Below are positions 27,146-37,469 of a stretch of 55,191 bases of DNA, piece by piece. The notes below the pieces were generated by a model. The model did no database searches and was not told the origin of the DNA. It worked only from the letters and a program-made list of their open reading frames with translations. The stretch comes from Planctomycetota bacterium (lineage in GTDB: Bacteria; Planctomycetota; UBA1135; GCA-002686595), in NCBI GenBank assembly GCA_029212845.1, contig JARGPD010000006.1, positions 5,799-60,989 of the forward strand. The letters run 5' to 3'. Each line of letters starts with the position of its first letter. Positions within the stretch are counted from its first letter, which is position 1. A program made the translations under genes and the position numbers.

Positions 27146-28312
27146 ATGCGTTCCCTCATCATCCTCGGCTCCACAGGCTCCATCGGGCGTCAGTGCTTCG
27201 ACATCCTGCGCGAGTTCCCGGGCCGCTACCAGGTCACCGGGATCGCCGCGGGCTCGTCGATCGAAGCCCTCGCCGCGGACGCCATCGAATTCGACGTGCC
27301 CTGCGTGGCCCTCGCGGACGCCTCGCTCGAGGCCGACCTGCGCGCCCTCCTGCCCGAAGGGGTCGAGGTCCTCGCCGGGCCCGACGCCGCCGAGCGCCTG
27401 TGCGGCGAGGTCGACTTCGACGTCGCGCTCAATGGCATCGTGGGAGCGGCTGGGCTGCGCCCCTCGGTGGCCGTGCTCGAGCTCGGACGCATCCTGGCCC
27501 TCGCGAACAAGGAGTCGCTGGTGCTCGCCGGCAAGCTGCTGATGGACCTGGCCGAGAAGCGTGGTGCGGACTTGCTGCCGGTCGACAGTGAGCACAACGC
27601 GCTGCTCCAGTGCCTCGGCGCGGACAACATCACCGACGTGCGCCACGTCTACCTGACCGCGAGCGGCGGCGCCCTGCGCGACCTGTCCCTGGAGGAGCTC
27701 GCGGCGGTCACGCCCGAGCAAGCCCTCGCCCACCCGAACTGGGACATGGGGCCGCGCATCACGGTCGGCTCGGCGACCCTGATGAACAAGGCGCTCGAGG
27801 TGATCGAGGCCGCGCACCTGTGGCACCTCGGCGCCGACCGGATCAAGGTGCTCGTGCACCGCCAGTCGATCGTCCACGGCATGGTCGAGTTCATCGACGG
27901 CTCGATGCTGGCCGAGCTCGGCCCGCCCGACATGCGCCTGCCGATCCACCACGCCCTCTCCTGGCCCGAGCGCCAGGCCACGAACCTACCCGGATTCGAT
28001 CCGCTGCTGTTCGCCAACCTGACCTTCGAGGAGCCCGACCTCGAGCGCTTTCCCGCGCTCGGCCTCGGCTACCGCTGCGTGCGCGAGGGCGGCAACGCCG
28101 GTGCCGTACTCAACGCCGCCGACGAGGTCGCCGTGGCAGCCTTCCTCGCGGGCGAGCTGCCTTTCGACCGCATCGTCCCGCTCGTCACCGCCGTGCTCGA
28201 CCGCCGGCGCGAGTGGCCCGAGTCCACCATTGAAGACCTGCTGGCCGCTGACGCGGCCGCACGCATCGCGACCGCCGAGCTGGTCGCTGCCGCCAGCGCG
28301 GCCAAGAGCTGA
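27146..28312 (+). CDS. dxr: 1-deoxy-D-xylulose 5-phosphate reductoisomerase
   Basis: ILGSTGSIGRQCFDILREFP, LANKESLVLAGKLL, LLPVDSEHNALLQCL, TASGGALRDLSLEEL, HPNWDMGPRITVGSATLMNK. Confidence 0.97.
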   Translation: MRSLIILGSTGSIGRQCFDILREFPGRYQVTGIAAGSSIEALAADAIEFDVPCVALADASLEADLRALLPEGVEVLAGPDAAERLCGEVDFDVALNGIVGAAGLRPSVAVLELGRILALANKESLVLAGKLLMDLAEKRGADLLPVDSEHNALLQCLGADNITDVRHVYLTASGGALRDLSLEELAAVTPEQALAHPNWDMGPRITVGSATLMNKALEVIEAAHLWHLGADRIKVLVHRQSIVHGMVEFIDGSMLAELGPPDMRLPIHHALSWPERQATNLPGFDPLLFANLTFEEPDLERFPALGLGYRCVREGGNAGAVLNAADEVAVAAFLAGELPFDRIVPLVTAVLDRRREWPESTIEDLLAADAAARIATAELVAAASAAKS

Positions 28313-28318
28313 TCCTCC

Positions 28319-30163
28319 ATGTTCCACATCCTCCTGGCCGTCCTTGGGATCGGCCTCGTCATCTTCGTCCACGAGCTCGGGCACTTCCTCGCAGCACGCC
28401 TCTGTGGCGTGCGGGTCGAGACCTTCAGCATCGGCATGGGGCCGAAGATGCTGGGCTGGACGCGCGGTGACACGACGTACCAGATCGCGGTGCTGCCACT
28501 CGGCGGCTACGTCAAGATGGCCGGCGACGAGCTCGTCGATCCCACGGACCCGAACGCCCCGGCGCGCGAGGCGCGCTCGGACGAGCTGCACTCGAAGAGC
28601 GTCGGCCAGCGCTTCTTGATCTTCTCGGGCGGCGTGATCATGAACGTGGTCTTCGGGCTCGTGGTCTTCCCGATCGTCTTCCTGGTCGGCGTGCCCTTCA
28701 CCGCGCCGGTGATCGGCGCCCCCGACGTGGGCTCGGTGGCCTGGCACGCAGGCCTCGAGGCGGGCACCGAGATCGTCGCGGTCAACGACATCGAGGTGCA
28801 CTGGTTCGACAACATCCCCACCGCGATCGCCCTGGCCGAGCGCGGTGGGCTCGACCTCACGGTTCGCGCGCCCGGCGCGTCGGAGACCTCCGTGGTGCGC
28901 GTCGTGCCCCAGACCGACGAAGCGATCGGGGTGCCCATGATCGGGATCCGGCCGGACTTCGAGCCGGGCATGCCGATCGTCCTGACGCCGGGCAGCCCGG
29001 CTGCGGAGGCCGGGGTGCTCGACGGCGACCACCTGCTCGCCGTGCGCGACGGCCTCCCGGGGCTGAACCCGCTCGTGAACATCCTCTACCAGCAGGACCG
29101 CGGGCGCGACATCGAGCTGCAGGTCGCGACCCCCGGTGAGGCGCCGCGCTGGGTGAAGATCGCCGCCCCCATGGTGGCCACCGAAGAAGCGGCCTTCGGC
29201 TTCAACGCCCTGCTGCGCGTCGTCTCGGACCTGCGCACGGACTCGCCCGTGGCTTCCTTCGGCCTGCGCAAGGGCGACCGGCTGGTCAGCCTCGGCGGGC
29301 ACCCGATCGCGCGCTCCTTCGACCTGCGCGAGGCGCTCTTCCAGGCCCTGGGCACCCCGGCCGTGCTGGTGGTCGAGCGCGGCGGCGCGCTCGTGCAGCT
29401 GGAGCTCGGCAGCTTCGACGAGGCGCGCATCGCGAGCTTCTGCAACGACGTGGCGATCCGGGCGGACACCGACTCGGCCGAGCTGTTCGTCTACGAAGGC
29501 GGCCCAGCATGGGCTGCGGGTCTGCGCACGGGCGACCGCATCTCGCGCATCGACGGCGCTCCGGTCGAGTCCTACGAGGACATCGCCGCCGCCGGCCGCG
29601 CCGGCAGCGAGGACAAGCGCGCGCTCGTGTTCTCGGTGCTGCGCCAGGAGGTCACGGGCGGCCCCTTGGTCTCGCTCGACCTGCGGGTCACCCCGGCCGT
29701 GCTCGAACTGCCCGGGGAGCTCGGCATCAACTTCCGCCCCCACGGGATGATCTACCGCGCCGAGGGTCCGCTGCACGCGCTCCAGATCGGCACCGAGAGC
29801 ACCTGGCGCTTCCTGGCCGACGCGTGGGTCTTCCTGAAGCGCATCGTCAGCCAGGACGTGTCGGCGAAGAACGCCGGAGGCATCATCACCATCGGGATGG
29901 TCTCGAGCCACTGGGCGTCGGAGGGCTTGGCCAAGCTGTTCTTCTTCCTGTGCATCCTGAGCATGAACCTGGCCTTCCTGAACATCCTGCCGGTACCCCT
30001 CCTGGACGGTGGGCACCTGTTCTTCTTGCTGGTCGAGAAGCTCAAGGGGTCGCCGGTCTCGATCCGCATCCAGGTCATGAGCCAGGCGATCGGCCTGGTG
30101 ATGCTCCTGACGCTGATGATCTACGTCACCTACAACGACGTGGTCCGGTGGTTCTTTCCCTGA
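28319..30163 (+). CDS. rseP: Site-2 protease family (RseP-like) zinc metalloprotease with PDZ domains
   Basis: FVHELGHFLAAR HExxH motif; FSIGMGPKMLGW; LPLGGYVKMAGD; C-terminal LNILPVPLLDGGHLFF. Confidence 0.93.
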   Translation: MFHILLAVLGIGLVIFVHELGHFLAARLCGVRVETFSIGMGPKMLGWTRGDTTYQIAVLPLGGYVKMAGDELVDPTDPNAPAREARSDELHSKSVGQRFLIFSGGVIMNVVFGLVVFPIVFLVGVPFTAPVIGAPDVGSVAWHAGLEAGTEIVAVNDIEVHWFDNIPTAIALAERGGLDLTVRAPGASETSVVRVVPQTDEAIGVPMIGIRPDFEPGMPIVLTPGSPAAEAGVLDGDHLLAVRDGLPGLNPLVNILYQQDRGRDIELQVATPGEAPRWVKIAAPMVATEEAAFGFNALLRVVSDLRTDSPVASFGLRKGDRLVSLGGHPIARSFDLREALFQALGTPAVLVVERGGALVQLELGSFDEARIASFCNDVAIRADTDSAELFVYEGGPAWAAGLRTGDRISRIDGAPVESYEDIAAAGRAGSEDKRALVFSVLRQEVTGGPLVSLDLRVTPAVLELPGELGINFRPHGMIYRAEGPLHALQIGTESTWRFLADAWVFLKRIVSQDVSAKNAGGIITIGMVSSHWASEGLAKLFFFLCILSMNLAFLNILPVPLLDGGHLFFLLVEKLKGSPVSIRIQVMSQAIGLVMLLTLMIYVTYNDVVRWFFP

Positions 30164-31125
30164 GCCCCCGCAGCCTGGCTTGGGGTCGGCTCCTGCGCGT
30201 CTCGCTCTTCGCGACGGCGGCCGCTGACCCCGTCGTCGGCGCGCTCTTGGCCAAGGCTGCGCTCGGGCTGGAGCTCGGGCCGCGGCTGCTGCTGGCGCCC
30301 CTCGCGAGCCTGTGCGTCTACCACGGGGCCATGGCCCTGAACGATGTCGCCGACCTCGAGGCCGACCGCTGCGCTGGCCGTGCGAGGCCGCTCGTCGAAG
30401 GCAGCATCTCGCGGCTCGCTGCGGTGGTCGCGGTCGTTATGCTCTTGGCCAGCGGTCTCGGGCTGGCTTGGCTGGCCGGCGGCCTGGGTGGGCTCGCCTG
30501 GCTGGGCGCCGCTGCGGCGATCGCCGTGGTCTACGACCTCTTCGGCCGGGGCGGGGTGGTCGGTCCCCTGCTGCTGGCCGCGGCGCGAGCTGCGAACGTG
30601 GGCTTCGGTGCGGCGTGCGTGGGTTGGTCCTTGGACTCCGGCTCGCACCTGCCGCTCTTGGCGGCGCTGCTGTATGGAAGCTACGTGCTGGTCGTCAGCA
30701 GGCTGGGGCGGATGGAGGATGGCGAGGACGAGCGCGAGCTCGGCCGCCGCCCTTCGGTGCTGCTGCTGCAGCTGGGCGTGCTGCTGGTGCTCGGGCCGGC
30801 GGTCATCGGTGCCAGCGCATGGCTGCAGGCGCCCGGTGGGTGGCCCACGGGCGCGGCGCTCGGGGCGGGTCTCCTGGGCCTGGCCTTCGGGCTGGACCAG
30901 CTGCGCCGGTCAGCCCCCCCACTCTTCCGCGCGGCCCAGCGGGGCGACTGGACCCCGGCCAAGGTCGAGGGCGTGATGGGGCTCTGCCTCTCCAGGCTGC
31001 TGCCCTTCGGCGTGATCGCGGCGCTGCTCGCGCGGGCCAGCTTCACCACGCTCCTTGCTTGCCTGGTCCTTTTCGGGCTCGGTCTTGCGGGGCGGCGGCT
31101 GATGGCGACCTTCCCGCCGAGCTAG
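30148..31125 (+). CDS. UbiA family prenyltransferase
   Basis: YHGAMALNDVADLEADRCAGRARPL (NDxxD motif) and multiple TM helices. Probable GTG start overlapping the rseP end. Confidence 0.82.
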   Translation: MVLSLSPRSLAWGRLLRVSLFATAAADPVVGALLAKAALGLELGPRLLLAPLASLCVYHGAMALNDVADLEADRCAGRARPLVEGSISRLAAVVAVVMLLASGLGLAWLAGGLGGLAWLGAAAAIAVVYDLFGRGGVVGPLLLAAARAANVGFGAACVGWSLDSGSHLPLLAALLYGSYVLVVSRLGRMEDGEDERELGRRPSVLLLQLGVLLVLGPAVIGASAWLQAPGGWPTGAALGAGLLGLAFGLDQLRRSAPPLFRAAQRGDWTPAKVEGVMGLCLSRLLPFGVIAALLARASFTTLLACLVLFGLGLAGRRLMATFPPS

Positions 31126-31138
31126 CCCGAGCTTCGCA

Positions 31139-31166
31139 CGCCAGGCGGACCTGGCACGCCCTGGCG
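31139..31166. terminator. Possible bidirectional terminator
   Basis: CGCCAGG (31139-31145) / CCTGGCG (31160-31166) between convergent ubiA-like and cca genes. Confidence 0.35.
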
Positions 31167-31274
31167 ATTGGTCGGGCCAGCTCGCTCGCTTTGGCGGCCA
31201 TGGAAGGCCTTGGGTTGCGGGCGGCACCATCGGGCGAAGGTGGCCGCTGGTAGGGTGCGCGACCTCGGCTCCGG

Positions 31275-32588
31275 CTAGCGCTGCTCGGCCAGCCAGGCCA
31301 GGGCGACCTCGCGGCGCCGCAGCACGGCCTGCAGCTGCAACTCCTGGGCTTCGGCCAGAAGCTCGCCCCAGCGGCGACCCCGGGGGATGCCGCTGGCCTC
31401 CAGGTCGGCGGAGCTCAGCAGGGGCTCGGGCTCGAGGGCACCTGCCGGGAGCTCGGCCCCGAACTCGGCCAGCTCGCGGCCGTTGCGCCCGAGGTGTCCG
31501 CCCTCGTGGTCCTGCTCGGCGCGGCGGTGGTCGCCCCAGGCTGCCGTGAGGTCCCGGGCGCGCGGCCAGCCGGGTGCCCCCAGGATCCGGAGGCGCGCCG
31601 AGCGGTCGGGGCCGCGTTCGACCTCGCTCTCCTCGAGCAGGGCGAGGTCCTCGATGGCATCGCAGAGGTCCCAGCACTCGAGCACGTCCCGGCGCAGCTC
31701 GCGCGAGGGCTTGAGGCCGTCGAGCAGGGCGATGCTGGAGTCGCGGCCGCCGTCCAAGGGGTCGAGCAAGAGCGCCAAGGAAGCGGCTAGGTCGCTGGTC
31801 TCGAGCCACTCGAGGGCCTCGACGCGGCGCTCCATGGCCTGGTGCTCGTCGTGGCCCGTGCCGTGCAGGTCCGCGATCCCTGGGAGGGCTGCCTGGAGGA
31901 TGCCGGTGTTGGCCATCAGCGAGACGGCGACGTGGGCGTTGCGGCGGGTCAGGATCTTGCCGAGCTCGGCGAGGATGCGCTCGGGGCTGACCCGGGCGAG
32001 CCCCGGGGCCGAAGCGCGCGCTGCCTCCAGGGTCTCGGGCTCGACCTCTAGGTCGAAGCGCGCGTGGAAGCGGGCCAGTCGCAGCAGCCTCAGGGAGTCC
32101 TCGTCGAAGCGCTCGCGGGCGTCGCCCACCGTGCGCAGGACGCCCGCCTCGAGGTCGGCGAGGCCACCGGTCGGATCGAGCAGCTCCTCGGTGAGCGGGT
32201 CGAGGAACAGGGCGTTGCAGGTGAAGTCGCGGCGCTCGGCGTCCTGTTCAGGGGTCTCGCTGTAGGAGACCTCGTCGGGACGGCGCCCGTCGCTGTAGCC
32301 CCGCTCGGCCCGGAAGGTGGTCACCTCGACCGAGACGCCTTCGTGCAGCACGATCATGGTCCCGAAGGCCTTGCCCACCGGGATGGTCGACTCGAAGAGC
32401 TGCTCCAGGTCCCCGGGCGGCAGGGCCGAGGCCATGTCGATGTCCTCGACGCGGCTGCCGAGGCACAGGTCACGCACGGCGCCGCCGACGATCCAGGCGC
32501 GCGCGCCGCGTTCGGCGATGCGCGTGGCGATCGCACGTGCGGCTTCGGCGAGCGGGCGCGAGAGGTGGCGTGTGTTGGGCGTGGCCAT
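31275..32588 (-). CDS. cca: CCA-adding tRNA nucleotidyltransferase / poly(A) polymerase family
   Basis: AWIVGGAVRDLCLGSRVEDIDMASALPP, RRDFTCNALFLDP, FDEDSLRLLRLARFHARF. Confidence 0.9.
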   Translation of the reverse strand: MATPNTRHLSRPLAEAARAIATRIAERGARAWIVGGAVRDLCLGSRVEDIDMASALPPGDLEQLFESTIPVGKAFGTMIVLHEGVSVEVTTFRAERGYSDGRRPDEVSYSETPEQDAERRDFTCNALFLDPLTEELLDPTGGLADLEAGVLRTVGDARERFDEDSLRLLRLARFHARFDLEVEPETLEAARASAPGLARVSPERILAELGKILTRRNAHVAVSLMANTGILQAALPGIADLHGTGHDEHQAMERRVEALEWLETSDLAASLALLLDPLDGGRDSSIALLDGLKPSRELRRDVLECWDLCDAIEDLALLEESEVERGPDRSARLRILGAPGWPRARDLTAAWGDHRRAEQDHEGGHLGRNGRELAEFGAELPAGALEPEPLLSSADLEASGIPRGRRWGELLAEAQELQLQAVLRRREVALAWLAEQR

Positions 32589-32772
32589 GGCACAACGTAT
32601 AGCCTTCCCATGGCGTGTGGCGTGCGTGCGTCGCACGGCTTTTTGATTGGAGTTCTCTGGCGCGGGTCCGCAGAATCCGAGGGTGGAGCACGAAGCGAGA
32701 AGCAAGGGACGTGGCCTCGGGGCCGAGGGGCGGACTCCGCTCGCCGAGCGGCCCATCGCCGGGGTCTCGACC

Positions 32773-33219
32773 ATGGGCTGGGCGACGATCATCGCGGTCA
32801 TCTCGGTGGTCTTCGTGGTCACCTTCTCGAACCTGCGCGGCATGGCGCTGCGCGAGAACGAGTCCCACGCCGAGGCGCTGCTGCGCGCCCTCGGCGAGGT
32901 GCTCAGCTCCGAGGTGTTGGCCGCCGAGGCAGCGCCGAGCCTGCGCGAGTGGACCGACGAGCGCACCGAGCTGCGCGGCGAGCTGACCGATGCGCGCTGG
33001 CTCGAGGGCGACGTCCTCTTACGCCACGGCTACCTGGTCGAGTGGCGCTTCGGCAGCGCGGGCCCGGTGCTGGTGGCCTGGCCCACCGAGCGCGGCCTGT
33101 CGGGCAACCGCGCCTTCACCTGGAGCCCGGACGACGGCCTCGAGGTGCGCGCCAACGAGGACGAGGCCTGGAGCGGCCTCGACCAGCGCCCGGGCGCGAG
33201 CCTCTCCGCTGCTCAGTAG
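32773..33219 (+). CDS. Hypothetical protein with single N-terminal TM helix (pilin-like topology)
   Basis: MGWATIIAVISVVFVVTFSNLRGMALRENESHAEALLRALGEVL; the stop overlaps the convergent HEAT lipoprotein gene by 7 nt. Confidence 0.55.
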   Translation: MGWATIIAVISVVFVVTFSNLRGMALRENESHAEALLRALGEVLSSEVLAAEAAPSLREWTDERTELRGELTDARWLEGDVLLRHGYLVEWRFGSAGPVLVAWPTERGLSGNRAFTWSPDDGLEVRANEDEAWSGLDQRPGASLSAAQ

Positions 33220-34844
33220 GCGGCCCAGAGCAGGCACTGCATGGCGGCTCGGACGTCGCCTTGCTGGACGCGCAGCGTCACGCGCTTGAGCACCGGCGCC
33301 ACCTCGCTGGTCGGGCCCATGCGCACCAAGCGATCCGCCGCGAAGAGGACCTCCTCCGGCACCGCATCGGACTGAACGAAGTCCATCAGGAAGGCGCGCC
33401 CGAGCTCGTCGCGCTGGGACGAGACGGCCCAGATCAGATCGAGCCGCCGGGCGGGGTCGGCCTCTTCGGCCAGCTCGTCGATCAGGTACCGGCGCCCCTC
33501 CGTGCCGGCGTTGCTGGCCTGGAGCATGCACCACCAGTGGGCGCGCTGGCGCAGGATCGACTCCTCTTCGGTGAGCCCGACCTGGCGCAGGTAGGCGGCC
33601 GCGTCGGCCGAGCGCAAGCGCCCCATGATCTGCTGAAGGGCCTGGCGCTTCTCGGCGGGCAGGTGGTTCTGGGCGCGGTCGAGCTCGATCGCGCGCTCGA
33701 GCAGGCGCTCGAGGAAGGGGTCGCCGGCCTCGACGCTGGTGGGCAGGATCGCGGCCAGCTCCTGCAGCGCTTCGCGGCCCTCGGCGAGCATCTCGATGCA
33801 GCGATCCTGGGCGACGGGGTCGTCGCCCTCGAGCAGGGCCCCGAAGACGATCAGGCGCACGGCGCTGACGGGATCGTCGAGGGCCTGGCGCAGCTTGGGC
33901 ACGACCCAGTCGGGCCTCGGGTCGAGCTTGGCGAGCTCCTCGAGTAGGGCCCCGCGGATGGTCGGGTCCGGGTCCGTGGTGGCCATGTCGGCCAGCTCGA
34001 CACCGCGGCCCACGCCGACCATCGCCGAGACCGCCGCGAGGCGCGCGGAGGGGTTCGGACCTTCGAGGTGGGCTTGGAGGAACGCCTTGGGTCCGGGTTG
34101 CTCGAGGACGAGCGCGCCGGCGGCCAGGATCAGGCCGACCTGCAGGTCGACCTTGTCGTACATGGCCAAGCAGCGCTGGGCGATGGGCGTGGTGTCCTTG
34201 GTCAGGATGCGCGCAGCGACGAAGGGCCAGAGGCCCTCGAAGCGGCGCTCCTCGATCCAGTCGAGGACCTCCGAGCGGGCGCGCTCGGGGTCGGCCAGGA
34301 ACATCGCCGTGGCGGCCGACTTGCGCAGGGCCTCGGGCTCGACCGGGATGTGGAAGAGCAAGCGCTCGAAGTCCTGGGGACGGGCGGCGCCGGTGGCCAG
34401 GGCGCGCAGGGCAGCGCCGCGGATGATGTCCCGCGGGTGGTCCAGGCACTTGATGATCGTGTCGTGGGCGAGCGGGTCGTCGATGCGCCCGAGCACCTCG
34501 ATCGAGTTCTGGATGTGGGCGCCGCCGAACTGCCCGTCGAAGTTGCGGTTCAAGAGCCGCGCGACCTCGGGCACGGCGACCGGGCCGAGCTGGCTGAGCT
34601 CCTCCTTGGCGCGCCGCAGGGCCTCGGTGCTGCCATGCTGCAGCTTGTCGAGCAGGATGCCGAGGGGATCGCCGGTGTCCCGGTCGTAGTAGCCGCCCTG
34701 GGAGCAGGGCTCGAGCAGGGTCTGGAGGCGCGGGTCCTCGGTCACCGCGGCCGGGACCTCGGGCTGGGGCTCGGTCTCGGAGCCGCAGGCGCCCAGCAGC
34801 AGCGACAGGCCCAAGGTGGGAGCTGCCAGGTGTCGGAAGTTCAT
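33213..34844 (-). CDS. HEAT-repeat lipoprotein
   Basis: Lipobox LLLGACGSE; repeated helical pairs (NSIEVLGRIDDPLAHDTIIKCLDHPRDIIRGAALRALAT...). Confidence 0.8.
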   Translation of the reverse strand: MNFRHLAAPTLGLSLLLGACGSETEPQPEVPAAVTEDPRLQTLLEPCSQGGYYDRDTGDPLGILLDKLQHGSTEALRRAKEELSQLGPVAVPEVARLLNRNFDGQFGGAHIQNSIEVLGRIDDPLAHDTIIKCLDHPRDIIRGAALRALATGAARPQDFERLLFHIPVEPEALRKSAATAMFLADPERARSEVLDWIEERRFEGLWPFVAARILTKDTTPIAQRCLAMYDKVDLQVGLILAAGALVLEQPGPKAFLQAHLEGPNPSARLAAVSAMVGVGRGVELADMATTDPDPTIRGALLEELAKLDPRPDWVVPKLRQALDDPVSAVRLIVFGALLEGDDPVAQDRCIEMLAEGREALQELAAILPTSVEAGDPFLERLLERAIELDRAQNHLPAEKRQALQQIMGRLRSADAAAYLRQVGLTEEESILRQRAHWWCMLQASNAGTEGRRYLIDELAEEADPARRLDLIWAVSSQRDELGRAFLMDFVQSDAVPEEVLFAADRLVRMGPTSEVAPVLKRVTLRVQQGDVRAAMQCLLWAAY

Positions 34845-34855
34845 GGGAGTGGTCG

Positions 34856-36364
34856 CTACAGCGTGTCTTCGAGGCGCCCCTCGGCGCGTGCCAGGGCCGT
34901 CCGGGCCTTGGCGTAGGCGACCCGGGCCGCCACGAGGTTGGCCTTAGCCTGGGACAGCTGCTGCTGGTACTCCAGAACCTGGAAGTTGGTGGAGAGTCCT
35001 TGCTCGAAGCGCGCCTCCTCGGCGTCCAGCTGGCGCTGGGCCAGGTCGTAGCTGGTCCCCGCGGCCTTCACCGCCTCGGCTTGGTAGAGGCTGTCGCGCA
35101 CGGCGGCACGCACCTCGGTCAGGATCCCGGTCTCGCTCTGCTCGTAGACCAGGCGCGAGGAGCGCAGGCCGAGGCGCGCGGCGGCGAGGGCGTTCTCGGC
35201 GGCGCGGTTCCAGAGCGGCGCGGAGTAGGTCAGGGATGCGCTCGCGGTCGGGAAGTCGAAGCCCGCTGCGGTCTGCACGGCCTCGCTCGCCTGGCCGTCG
35301 GCGCCGGTGCTGCTCAGGCCGATCGTAGCGTCGAGCCCGGGGCCTTCCTCGGAGTCGGCCTTGAGCAGGTCCAGCTCGCCGATCTCGATGTCCAGCCGGC
35401 GCTGCTCGAGCTCGGGTCGCTTGGAGAGGGCCGTGCCGAGGGAGCTGGCCCAGTCCAGCATGGCGAGGGCCTCCGGATCGGCCTCGGGCAGGGGCGTCGT
35501 GGGCAGGATCGGCTCGTCCCACCAGTCGAACCAGGCCTGCCAGTCGTCGCCCTCCAGGCGCGCGAAGATCAGCGCCTTCAGGGCATCGTCGGCGGCTCGC
35601 ACGGTGGTCTGAGAGCGCAGCAGGACCTCCATCTGGGTGGCCACGTTGGTCTCGGCCTGCAGCACCTCGACCTCGGTGCCCACGCCGACCTCGAGCCGGC
35701 GCTGGTTCTGGGCCAGCTGCTTCTCACCGAGGGCGACGGTCTCGGCCTGGACCGCGAGCGCCTCGCGGGCGGCGACCAGGTCCCAGTAGCTCTGGCTCAC
35801 GTCCCGGATCAGGTTGATGCGCAGCTCGCGGTGGCGCGCCTGGGCCTGGCGCCAGCGCAGCTCGGCCTTCTGCTGCTCGACCGTGTTGTAGCCGCTCCAC
35901 GCACCGCGCAAGAGCGGCTGGGTGTAGCTCATGCTGATCGATGAGTTGGTGATCGTGTCGTCGATCGAGAAGGTCGAGTTCGTGGCCGTGTTGCTGTGGT
36001 CGTAGCCCATGTCGAAGCGGCCACCGCTCTGGAAGGGCACCTGCAGCTGGGCGTTGATCCCCAGGGTGTCGCTCTTCACGACCGAAGCGCCGGCGAGCGA
36101 GGTCGTCGCCGGCTGCTGGCTGTCGGTGTAGCTGCCGGTGATCGACACGAGCGGGTCGAAGCTGCCCCAGCTGCCCAGGTGGGTGTAGTACTGGACCTCT
36201 TCGGCGTTGGCATCGATGCGCAGCCCGATGTTGTTGTCGAGGGCCAGCCCGACCACGTCTTCGAGGCTGAGCGGCATGCCGGGCTCTGGGGGAGCCGGGT
36301 CCTGGGCCAGGGCACCGAGCGGGAGCAGGAAGAGGAGGGCGAGGGCGGAACTGGTGGCGTTCAT
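34856..36364 (-). CDS. TolC family outer-membrane efflux protein
   Basis: Signal peptide; MPLSLEDVVGLALDNNIGLRIDANAEEVQ; long coiled-coil segments with paired internal repeats (RDVSQSYWDLVAAREALAVQAETVALGEKQLAQNQRRLEVGVGTEVEVLQAET). Confidence 0.9.
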   Translation of the reverse strand: MNATSSALALLFLLPLGALAQDPAPPEPGMPLSLEDVVGLALDNNIGLRIDANAEEVQYYTHLGSWGSFDPLVSITGSYTDSQQPATTSLAGASVVKSDTLGINAQLQVPFQSGGRFDMGYDHSNTATNSTFSIDDTITNSSISMSYTQPLLRGAWSGYNTVEQQKAELRWRQAQARHRELRINLIRDVSQSYWDLVAAREALAVQAETVALGEKQLAQNQRRLEVGVGTEVEVLQAETNVATQMEVLLRSQTTVRAADDALKALIFARLEGDDWQAWFDWWDEPILPTTPLPEADPEALAMLDWASSLGTALSKRPELEQRRLDIEIGELDLLKADSEEGPGLDATIGLSSTGADGQASEAVQTAAGFDFPTASASLTYSAPLWNRAAENALAAARLGLRSSRLVYEQSETGILTEVRAAVRDSLYQAEAVKAAGTSYDLAQRQLDAEEARFEQGLSTNFQVLEYQQQLSQAKANLVAARVAYAKARTALARAEGRLEDTL

Positions 36365-36413
36365 CGTCGAAGGATAGCGGTCCGAGGGGGGTGGAACCAA
36401 CCTAGGCGAGCCC

Positions 36414-36428
36414 GGAATGCGGCATTCC
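36414..36428. promoter_or_regulatory. Inverted repeat GGAATGC-G-GCATTCC upstream of the tolC-like gene
   Basis: Perfect 7-bp arms with 1-nt centre, 50 nt upstream of the 36364 start codon and just after the ROK gene stop. Confidence 0.45.
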
Positions 36429-36430
36429 GA

Positions 36431-37405
36431 TCAGGCTCCGGCTGCGCGGCGAAAGGCGAGCTCGGCCGCGCCCAAGAGGGCAGCATGGCCAGGAGGCAGG
36501 GACGAGGCGACGAGCTCGATCTGGCCGCGGTGGCAGGGCAGGAGCCCGGCCTCGAAGTGGCGCTGCAAGGGGCCGAGGAAGGTGTCGCCTGCCAGGACCA
36601 GACCGCCGAACAGGACCACCCGTGAGGGCGCGGTGATGCTGGCGAGGTCCGCCAGGGCGCGACCGAGCATCTCGGCCGCCAAGGCGTAGGCCCGAAGGGC
36701 CAGGGGGTTGCCCGCGGCGGCGGCCTCACCCACCCGTCGACCAGCGGCTTCGAAGTCCGTCCGGAAGGCCTCGTCGTCGAAGGCGTCCGCGCCGGGCTCC
36801 CCGCGCTCGACCCCCTCACGGACCGTGGCCAGGAGCCCACGGACCGAGGCGTAGGTCTCGGCGCAGCCGCGCCGCCCGCATCCACAGAGGCGCCCGCCGG
36901 GCTCCACGATCAGGTGGCCGAGCTCGCCCCCGAAGCCGTCGGCCCCGCGCAGCACCTTGCCATCCACGACGACCCCCCCACCGATGCCGGTGCCGAGGGT
37001 CACCATGGCGAAGTGCTCGTGGCCGAGGCCCGCACCGAAGCGGGCCTCGCCGAGGGCCGCGGCGTTGGCGTCGTTGTCCAGGGTCACCCGCTGGCCGGTC
37101 GCCTCGGCCAGGAGCGCGACCACCGGCGTGACCCCGGGCCACGGCAGGTTCGGCGGGTTCTCGATCGTCCCGCGGCCGTGGTGTCCGTTGGGAGCGCCGA
37201 TGCCGACGCCGACCAGCTGGTGGTCCCGCGACCAGGTCGCCGTCTGGCGGGTCAGCCAGTCGATGAACTGCGCCGGTCGCTCCAGGCTCGAGGTCGCGAT
37301 GCGCTCGCTCTCTACCACACCCGTCGCGGTCGAGACCAGGGCGACCCGGGCGTTGGTGCCCCCGAGGTCGACGCCGAGGGCCAGCAGCTCTTTGGGATCC
37401 GTCAT
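36431..37405 (-). CDS. ROK family kinase (glucokinase-like)
   Basis: LGVDLGGTNARVALV; LDNDANAAALGEARFGAG; TLGTGIGGGVVVDGKVLRGADGFGGELGHLIVEPGGRLCGCGRRGCAETYAS. Confidence 0.94.
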   Translation of the reverse strand: MTDPKELLALGVDLGGTNARVALVSTATGVVESERIATSSLERPAQFIDWLTRQTATWSRDHQLVGVGIGAPNGHHGRGTIENPPNLPWPGVTPVVALLAEATGQRVTLDNDANAAALGEARFGAGLGHEHFAMVTLGTGIGGGVVVDGKVLRGADGFGGELGHLIVEPGGRLCGCGRRGCAETYASVRGLLATVREGVERGEPGADAFDDEAFRTDFEAAGRRVGEAAAAGNPLALRAYALAAEMLGRALADLASITAPSRVVLFGGLVLAGDTFLGPLQRHFEAGLLPCHRGQIELVASSLPPGHAALLGAAELAFRRAAGA

Positions 37406-37469
37406 GGCCGAACTCTAACGGTCCTCCCGGCCCCGACCCCAGCCCGAAGGCCGCGAAAACCCGGTCGGC

